The notes beneath the pieces are model-generated. The model ran no database searches. It was not told where the DNA came from and was given only the letters and a program-made list of their open reading frames with translations. Source: Mantis religiosa (lineage: Eukaryota; Arthropoda; Insecta; Mantodea; Mantidae). Taken from it: a stretch of DNA of 64,000 bases. A program made the translations under genes and the position numbers. The DNA is taken from NCBI GenBank assembly GCA_030765055.1, contig CM060958.1, positions 79,175,827-79,239,826 on the forward strand, read 5' to 3'. This document shows, one piece after another, positions 57,380 to 64,000 of this stretch. Positions within the stretch are counted from its first letter, which is position 1. Each line of letters starts with the position of its first letter.

Positions 57380-58780
57380 TTGCTCTACTATGTAGTGTAG
57401 AAATTAAAATTAGTAATACTTTGGTATGAATTAATTTATAACTGAGCATTTAGCTGCAGTATTTTATTAACTTACGAACCAAGTACTTAAATTTACAGTT
57501 ATTTAGATGTTTAAGTAACTTTTAGAGGTCTATACTTATTTGTTTTTGTGGAACTAATCTGGAATTACGTGTTATTAAGACTGCGTGCGTAGAGTTTTCA
57601 AAAGTGCAATGAAACTGTTACAATAATAATCCACATGTTGTACAAGTAACTGTAGTCAGTACCAAGTTTCAGCATTTCCTAAATATAAACTCGACACGTG
57701 TTTCTGTGAGCCCGGCAGAACGATCTTTACTTGCACCTTGGATGTGACGCAACAACAGTTCTTTCTGAGCGCATTGCTACCATGAATATTCATAAACACA
57801 CTCACTTCCAATGTTTATTTTTCAGCTTGCCTATTCAAATGTCTGCTTGCGAATTTATTTCATCAACAAGCTCTGCGAGACAGCGCGCCTCGAGGGACAA
57901 AGCTTGCTAAGCCAATAGACTCATGATAACTCCCAATTTTGTTTCGGAAAACTGTTTTCGTTTATGTGCTGCGACTTTAAAGACCTTTTAGCTTAAAGCA
58001 CTTCCGAGATAAAAATAATTTCCATGAAATGGTTGCGAATATTTTCCGTTCGAGTTAGCCATGCGGCTTTAAGGAGTTTGTTTTATAACTCAATTGTATC
58101 CAGATCAGTGTCTTTGAAAGGAAGTAATTAATCTAGTTTAAAATTCAACTCGATAACGTAATTAAAAAGTAGTCCTTGAATGATTACAATTATTCTTTTC
58201 AATTGTAAAATGTTGTGTCGAGTGGTGTGATAGTAATAGAAAAGTAAAAACGGAGGAAACAAAATTAGGATACTAACTGGGGGGGTGGGGGGGGGGGCTA
58301 TCGTTTCATGTAATGCTTTTCTTCCTATAAAATCTGAAGTTTAGTTAATATTGCAACGAATTGGGTGGTTGGTGATGATATGATGATGTGATGATTTGAT
58401 GCTCACTTCTCTGATGATCTTGAATTTGGGTTCTAGATGTTCCTCGCCTGCTATTGCAATTGCATAAGATCTTACCTCCGGGCGTGGTCTCGGGAGAAGA
58501 AGAAATTATATGATTTCTCTAGGATGATAAAATGACTAATCCACATTCAATTCCTGGGCAAACTTATGTTTTAGTTACAACAAAACATTCTGTAATCATC
58601 ATGAACACTTTATACAATAATCTCTTCAGTTCGTCGATACAATACAGTTTTAAATTTAAAATTGTTGAAGTAACTTTCTCCAGTACTTCACAAAGCATGC
58701 TTGATGCATTATTTATTTATTTTTCACTTGTTCACACACGCAAACCTTGCATGCTATATATCAGCGGAAGACAGATAGCG
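57380..58780. other. No recognisable gene; G tract at 58279-58297
   Basis: AT-rich with an 85-codon frame (58532-58789, plus) lacking motifs. The G tract is seven G, T, eleven G, a possible quadruplex former. Confidence 0.45.
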
Positions 58781-58786
58781 GCGGTG

Positions 58787-58859
58787 TGACGTCAGCTCCG
58801 CAGCTCTAACCGCCAAATATGCCCCCGAACAAAAGGCAGGTTAGCGGTGACGTCACCGC
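58787..58859. promoter_or_regulatory. GC-rich block with two CRE-like palindromes
   Basis: TGACGTCA occurs at 58787-58794 and 58848-58855, 61 bases apart. The second lies in a perfect 16-base palindrome GCGGTGACGTCACCGC (58844-58859). CTAACCGC at 58806-58813 pairs imperfectly with GGTTAGCGG at 58840-58848. TGACGTCA is the binding site of CREB/ATF bZIP dimers. No gene start is visible nearby, so a regulatory role is unproven. Confidence 0.4.
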
Positions 58860-58864
58860 GTTGA

Positions 58865-59560
58865 TTCTGCTACTCAAGAGGAAGGAAATAGTTTGATGTG
58901 TTGGGGTAACGACAGTGTAGGAATGACAGGAGACATATCGGGTATTAATAATATGAACAACTTATATCTTGGATATTGTAATATTAATGCTGACTGCTTT
59001 AATTACACAATTGGTCACAGATTTTTAAACTAATTCACGTTGAGTCAGAGGCTTCGAACTTTTAACATAATTAGACTTGGATGACAATGCTTATTTCCTT
59101 TTCAGAGACGCTTTACGTTAACGTATTCGATAATGGATAACATAAATAAATATTTCAGTAATTTATGTCATCCTAAACTACCAATTATTTTTGCAGCATT
59201 TTTTGAGCATTCAAATACATAATTTCTGCTTCCAACCCTTCAGTTATTTTATTCAGGTTAAATATACATAATTATGTATTTAGGATTTTATTTCATTTAA
59301 ATCCAAACGAAGCGTTAGAATGTATATAGAACAAATTATGTTTTAAATTAATTTTCTAACTGATCTTATTTATTTTCAACTTGTTTTTTTCTTATCGTAT
59401 AGTAATTATCAGCAATTAATGGCGTTGCTTAATGCACACTAATTTTAATAAATTAAAATCTGAACTACAGGTTATATTTTGCAATTATTTAGTTTTTTTT
59501 TTACATTTTGGAGCATTTAAGAGACATTTTTTGAAACAGTTTTCGGTCATACAAATCCGA
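58865..59560. other. No recognisable feature
   Basis: Very AT-rich with no supported frame. Confidence 0.45.
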
Positions 59561-59562
59561 AA

Positions 59563-59806
59563 TGTGTGTGTAGTGTTTAACGCCCGCTTTTACTACATAC
59601 GGCACCGCAGGCGATGACACTGATGATACATGAGATGAAAATGGAGCACCGGTGGAATGAGATGGCGGGGGAAACCGGAGATCCCGGAGAAAACCCGCCC
59701 CAGCGCCGTGTTGTCACCACAAATCTCACCTTGCGGTCGCATGGGATCGAACCCGGGCCGCCTTGGTGAGAGCCAAGCGGTCTAACCACTGAGCCACGTC
59801 GCGGCC
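59563..59806 (-). mobile_element. SINE family 3, full length
   Basis: Head at 59806 (GGCCGCGACGTGGCTCAGTG), B box GGGTTCGATCCC, same body as 53151-53395. Imperfect flanking repeat around CAAATCC (59552-59558 and 59812-59818). Confidence 0.9.
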
Positions 59807-59809
59807 CCA

Positions 59810-60690
59810 TTCAAATCCCGGTAACATGCATTTCATTGAGACACTTTGTACTATTTTTCACTTCGCATGTTATCTCTTTCCAAATTCTATTACATTCACG
59901 GTTACTTCATAAATATTCTGTTATAAACTGTTTGGGAATTGTAAAATTTAACCTAAGAGGTAATTACGCTTCTTGCAGCCGTTTCTTCCTTTCATCAACT
60001 TTTATGTAGATGTATAAAGCTAACCTAAGCAGCTTCTACGTCCATTTACGAGAGATGAAATGGCAATCACAATGGCCCTTAATTGCACTTGTGTGTTATA
60101 ATGAATGCTGACTGTGGACGTTGCACGAAATGAGGTAGACACTGTCCCTGAACGTGGTTTTGACACCTCGCCACGCTCTATTCACACCATAACCCTCAGT
60201 TCTGGGTGACGTTGTCTGAAAGGAACTTGTTTGCATAATTCCACTTCCCTCCTTGTTCTCGGCGCGAAAGAGCACACTGTGCTAAGATTCTTGGGCGCTA
60301 CAAAGATTTACTGTGCTATAAATTCAAACGAGAACATCTTGTCTTACAGAAAACTTTGTGCGGTAAGCAGTAACAAGGTCAAAATAAACTCAAACCTTTA
60401 GTTGAAGACAAATCGCCTCAACCTGTACACAGAACTTGGATAAATGGGAATGTAAAGGCAACTGAAACACCTTGGTGCAACAGCAGATAAAGTGAAAATA
60501 TTAACACTTTAATTTGCTTTATGCTTCTGTAGTAAATGGAGAAAATACTTCATTCCAAACTGCAAAAGAAGTTGGAAATCAATTGTTCTTTCACACTGGC
60601 CGTGTGTAGGCGTAAGTATGGAAATATAGAGTCAGACTGAAACATTCAATGGCAGTAGGGTATTTGAGAGTGTTCCAGCACAGACCCAAA
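59810..60690. other. No recognisable feature
   Basis: Mixed-composition sequence without frames of note. Confidence 0.45.
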
Positions 60691-60695
60691 AGAGC

Positions 60696-60710
60696 AAGAT
60701 GGCGGCCATG
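60696..60710 (+). promoter_or_regulatory. YY1/Pho-like motif
   Basis: AAGATGGCGGCCATG matches the AAnATGGCGGC consensus of YY1-type factors and lies just before the tandem-repeat block. A similar AAGATGGCGGGCATG is at 21079-21093 inside the Harbinger element. Function not shown. Confidence 0.3.
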
Positions 60711-60724
60711 CGCAATCGGTATGT

Positions 60725-62400
60725 TTAGTGGATTTAGACAGTGTTTAGGTAGGCAGTCAATCCTCTTAATTTGCTGTAACTTATAATGCTGTGTCCTGAG
60801 GTATGACCAGAGCTTGTCTTGAGCTATGATCTGGGGCTCTAGGGTTAAGGGTTGCAGGTTTTAACAGGTGGGACTGCTGGTATGGGAGGTTAATAGCTAT
60901 AGGATTTAATGGTTAGCTCCTGTGGCATGATCTTAGGCTCTAGGGTTAAGAGTTTCACAGGTGATGTCTGTTGGTCTGGAGGTGAAGTCTGTTGGTCTGG
61001 ATGGTTTAGAGCTGTAGGATTTAGAGACTAGGTCCTGAGGTATGATCTGGGACTCTAGGTTTAAGGGCTGCAGGGTTTCTTAGGTAAAGTCTGTTGGTCT
61101 GGAGCTTGAAAGCTGTGGGATTTAGAGGTCAGGTCTTGAGGTATGATCTGGCGCTCCAGGGTTAAGGGCTGCAGGGTTTCTTAAGGTAGGGTTGCTGGTA
61201 TGGGAGGTTAATACCTATAGGATTTAATGTGGCATGAGCTCTAGGGTTAAGGGTTGTAGGGTTCATAGCTAAATGTCGTTGGTCTAGAGGATAAAGACCG
61301 TAGGTTTTTTTTATCTATGTTTTATAGGCTGAGGTATGGTCTTATCATTTTGAAGTTCAGTTTGCTAGTCCAGCGATTAAAGGCGGTTAATCTCGAGGCA
61401 AGTCCTACATTTATGCTTTACTATGTCATCCTATTATAAACTAACCTAATATACTCCTTCATTTCTACCTTTTTCATCATTATTGTAACCTAGCTGTGTT
61501 TTGTTAGCGGCTTCCTTTGTTGCATCTGTTAACCTAATTGTTCTCTTTCCTTAAGTTCCTCTATTCTACCTCTTTAACCTAACCTAATATATCCCATGGT
61601 TTTAACTTCTTGATCATTGTTGAACCTAGTTGATTCTGATATTAACATTCGTTCTCTTTTCTTAAGCTGCCCTGTTTTTACCTCCTTAACCTATCCTAAG
61701 TATGTTTCTTTTCTCATGCTAACTACTTGTATGTATGATGCAAAGTTTTTAGGCATATCGATCTTTTAGCTATCTTTGTCACTGCAAGAGGTATATATGC
61801 TGATTACAGATCTTTATACAGTAAATTTAACCCTTTGTGTATCTGCTTCTCTTTTCCTAAAAATTGAGCTTCTTTTGTTGCTGAGGTTTCTTGTTTTTTC
61901 GTACCTTCTCTATGCTTTCAGGAACTCTATTACACTTTGTTATGTTTTGAGGTCTTATGCTTATATCTTAGGCTTTTTGATTATGTCTTTTGATCTGAAA
62001 GGCTATGTATATTGGTTATGTTCCTCATCTCTTTTGCTCACATGGTTAGATCTTGAGCCATGATCTTAGGGCCAGGGGGTTTAAAGGATGTAGGTCTCAT
62101 AGCTTAAGCTCGCAGGCCTGAAGGTTAAAGGCTGTAGGTTTAGTGGTTAGCTCGTATGGATTCAAGGTTAGATCTCTCGGTCTAGAGTTTAAGGCTGTAC
62201 GATCCGGAGGTTAGGTATTGAGGTACGATCTCGGAGCTCTAGGATTAAGAGCTATAGGTTTCATAGCTACAAGTTTGCCAGCTAGAGATATCTTCGTTAC
62301 TGTTAGTGGTATATTTGCAATGGTCTATGCGCATAGTTTTTCATACGTTTTCCATGCAGATTGATGTCTTCATACTCTTGTGCCTTTTTTTAAGCTTTTA
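60725..62400. repeat. Higher-order tandem repeat (blocks A-B-C-A'-C')
   Basis: Block A (60780-61330): at least five degenerate units of about 110 bases built from TGAGGTATGATCTGG, CTCTAGGGTTAAGGG, TTGGTCTGGAGG and TGTAGGATTTAGAGG. Block B (61445-61720): units of about 120 bases starting AACCTAACCTAATATA with ATCATTGTTGAACCTAG. Block C (61735-62040) is unique but its start (CTATCTTTGTCACTGCAAGA) recurs after block A' (62043-62280) as ATATCTTCGTTACTGTTAGT (62285). No coding support for the 95-codon frame at 61776-62063. Confidence 0.7.
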
Positions 62401-62404
62401 CTCC

Positions 62405-62844
62405 CTCTGCATCGTCCTGTAATAAGTCGTAACGCTAAACCAATGTTCTAATGCTATTTTCAAGCTTTTTTTCAGATGTTATGAGGTTTATGCGCGTTTC
62501 AAGGATTTTTTTAGACCTAGTTCAGTTACTTAAATCATTTTATAACTAATTAAAAGGTTTTTTCAAGGATATTTCAGATTAAGAGATAGTTACTTTTTCA
62601 ATTTACCTATTTTTTTAACACTAACTAAAGTGCGTTCAGTTAGCTTATGTGGTGAGGCAGACGTCCCTCGTCTTTTTCTCTGGACTTGGGACCAGCGTCA
62701 GAATTTGTTTTCTGAACGGTAGACTTAACGCCCTCCTCTGCTCTTATTATTCAGCTCTTTTTGTGCTTAGATGTCAGCTACGTTCCGGTGTTTGTTGTTT
62801 CTCGGAATGAAAATTGTTTTTTTTCTGTTCTAGGGTTCCTTCTT
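62405..62844. other. 3' flank of the polymerase gene; nothing recognised
   Basis: T-rich. A mixed-composition patch at 62640-62780 has no motif I can place. Confidence 0.4.
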
Positions 62845-64000
62845 TCATTCGCCGTTCAAAATATGGTAATGTCCATGGGCATATGTGGATACTCCATCAT
62901 CTGCAATTACTCTCTTGTCATCATGTGCAGATAGGGATATTTTGTTCACTTGCACTGACGCAACATTATGTTGATGGGACATAATTAGGTTCATTGGTGT
63001 TCTTATGATTTCTCTGCTTTTAAGACAGTCCACATAGCTCTCAAAGGTGATGTACTGTTTAATGGCACTATGTTTTATGCCTTTTATCTTCTTGATTATG
63101 CCTCCATCGATGTCGAGTGCATACATCTTCGGTCTCAGTCCAACAAAACGACGAATGATTTTTCCATTGGCTTCATCTTTAAATTTTCCCAACACTTTCT
63201 TGTTTTTTGTAGAATGGCATATATGGCCGCTAGGATAATCAGCAGTATCCAGATGTTCCAGAAAATGTAACTTATCCTGGTATATATCTCCGGTAGTCAC
63301 ACGATGGATGAAAGAGTCAGTATCCATGTACATGAGCTTCAGATTTTCAAGCCCGTAATACGGCATTAGCACATCATAATGAAACCAATACATCAAGGTC
63401 TTCGAGATATCCAGCACACACATCCCAATGTATATAGGCTTGTTGAAGACTATCTCCCGTGACGCCATGTGTACTGCAGCCAGATTAGGTCCATATATAG
63501 TTCTATCAATAAATGTAGGCTTAGCAACCAGTTTTTCCAATGTCTTCCAATGGGTGACAAGTCGTATATTCAGTCGGTTTCTGATGTTTTCCATAGTTTT
63601 ACCAAACATGGCATTGTTAAAAAGTTTGTAAAGATCCTTCTCGAAATCATTTCTCGATCCTTGTCGTAGCCGGTTATTGAATTCCACATAAGGCTTTAAC
63701 CAACATGACTGTTGAAATTGTAGCACCCGATGGATTTTAGACAGTTGTAACCCATGACTAAGGGCCTGCTTCAAGGTCATGTAATGCACCACATACCTAG
63801 TTCGCGATCCAAGGTGAGGAATTAGTTTCCTTGTAGAAGAACCCGGGGGCTTGATACACTCAGGTAGGAACGGTAAATCATTGTGCAGGTCATGGAGTTC
63901 TGTAGGATATTGAAGGTCCACTTCTAAAATGTATCCGAGAGGGTCATCTTCTCGTAGTATATCTAGGTTGATATCTTCAGGAGAAACCCACTTAAAACCC
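62845..64000 (-). CDS. Protein-primed family-B DNA polymerase, C-terminal part (Maverick/Polinton type)
   Basis: Open on the minus strand from the window edge to a stop at 62845, at least 384 codons with no break. The ORF call starting at 63921 is only an alternative start; the frame continues upstream (DPLGYILEVDLQYPTELHDL), where VDLQYP is the palm motif A with its metal-binding Asp. Counting from 63921: TRYVVHYMTLKQAL at 41-54, KIHRVLQFQQSCWLKPYVEF at 62-81, motif B-like KLFNNAMFGKTMEN at 99-112, YMDTDSF (motif C, catalytic Asp pair) at 198-204, TKNKKVLGKFKDE at about 238-250 and the C-terminus NGVS-like DDGVSTYAHGHY near 341-352. Replicates linear DNA with a protein primer in Mavericks/Polintons, adintoviruses and linear plasmids. 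The exonuclease part, integrase and capsid genes would lie beyond 64000. Element class is inferred from the polymerase alone. Confidence 0.9.
   Translation of the reverse strand, partial: GFKWVSPEDINLDILREDDPLGYILEVDLQYPTELHDLHNDLPFLPECIKPPGSSTRKLIPHLGSRTRYVVHYMTLKQALSHGLQLSKIHRVLQFQQSCWLKPYVEFNNRLRQGSRNDFEKDLYKLFNNAMFGKTMENIRNRLNIRLVTHWKTLEKLVAKPTFIDRTIYGPNLAAVHMASREIVFNKPIYIGMCVLDISKTLMYWFHYDVLMPYYGLENLKLMYMDTDSFIHRVTTGDIYQDKLHFLEHLDTADYPSGHICHSTKNKKVLGKFKDEANGKIIRRFVGLRPKMYALDIDGGIIKKIKGIKHSAIKQYITFESYVDCLKSREIIRTPMNLIMSHQHNVASVQVNKISLSAHDDKRVIADDGVSTYAHGHYHILNGE

Noticed and set aside
61445..61720. Interstitial telomere repeat from CCTAACCTAA motifs
   Set aside because: Only two adjacent CCTAA units per 120-base period; no run of TTAGG units, so telomere origin is not supported.
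61776..62063. 95-codon hydrophobic plus frame that looks membrane-like
   Set aside because: It lies within the T-rich tandem-repeat region, where hydrophobic codons are expected by composition.

Overview
This is an AT-rich, repeat-dominated stretch of animal nuclear DNA. The repeat community points to an insect, probably one with a large TE-rich genome such as a cockroach, termite or other polyneopteran. It holds mariner and Tc1 elements, IS630-like DDE elements, PIF/Harbinger, CGGBP1-like hAT, Jockey- and I-type LINEs with RRM plus CCHC ORF1 and RNase H, several tRNA-headed SINE families, long (TCA)n LINE tails and a protein-primed family-B DNA polymerase. The species is inference only. I found no host exon, tRNA gene, rRNA gene or CRISPR array; everything I can name is mobile DNA, mostly broken.

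Layout. 1-2312 is a decayed Tc1 element split by an IS630-like transposon (197-1346) and by a SINE (1712-1954). 3199-7180 holds an internally deleted mariner, a mariner without its N-terminal domain and unassigned DNA. 7553-10692 has a Jockey reverse-transcriptase fragment and an ORF1-only LINE ending in (TCA)n. 13042-16615 has two more LINE fragments, a DDE-transposase C-terminus and a mariner relic. 18267-25109 has two LTR copies in opposite orientation, a mariner, a Harbinger element with its Myb/SANT-like companion gene, and SINEs. 27706-28286 is a LINE 3' end with 94 TCA units.

29530-31776 is a composite tRNA-headed retroelement with a 198-codon coiled-coil ORF, interrupted by an RTE-like LINE. 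32030-36390 has a LINE C-terminus and an abutting Tc1/mariner chimera. 38129-44582 has two more copies of the N-terminally deleted mariner, an internally deleted LINE and a broken gene of a widespread transposon-associated family. 45600-47885 is a second ORF1-only LINE. 49900-50500 is a hAT relic. 51395-57375 holds further SINEs, two more composite elements and a second IS630-like copy. 58787-58859 carries a GC-rich block with two CRE-like palindromes. 60725-62400 is a higher-order tandem repeat. 62845-64000 is the open 3' part of a Maverick/Polinton-type DNA polymerase gene that runs off the window edge.

The elements work as parasites of one another: several families here (mariner N-deletion family, ORF1-only LINE, SINEs) lack their own catalytic protein and must have been moved in trans. 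The polymerase gene is the only long, unbroken reading frame with clear enzyme motifs.
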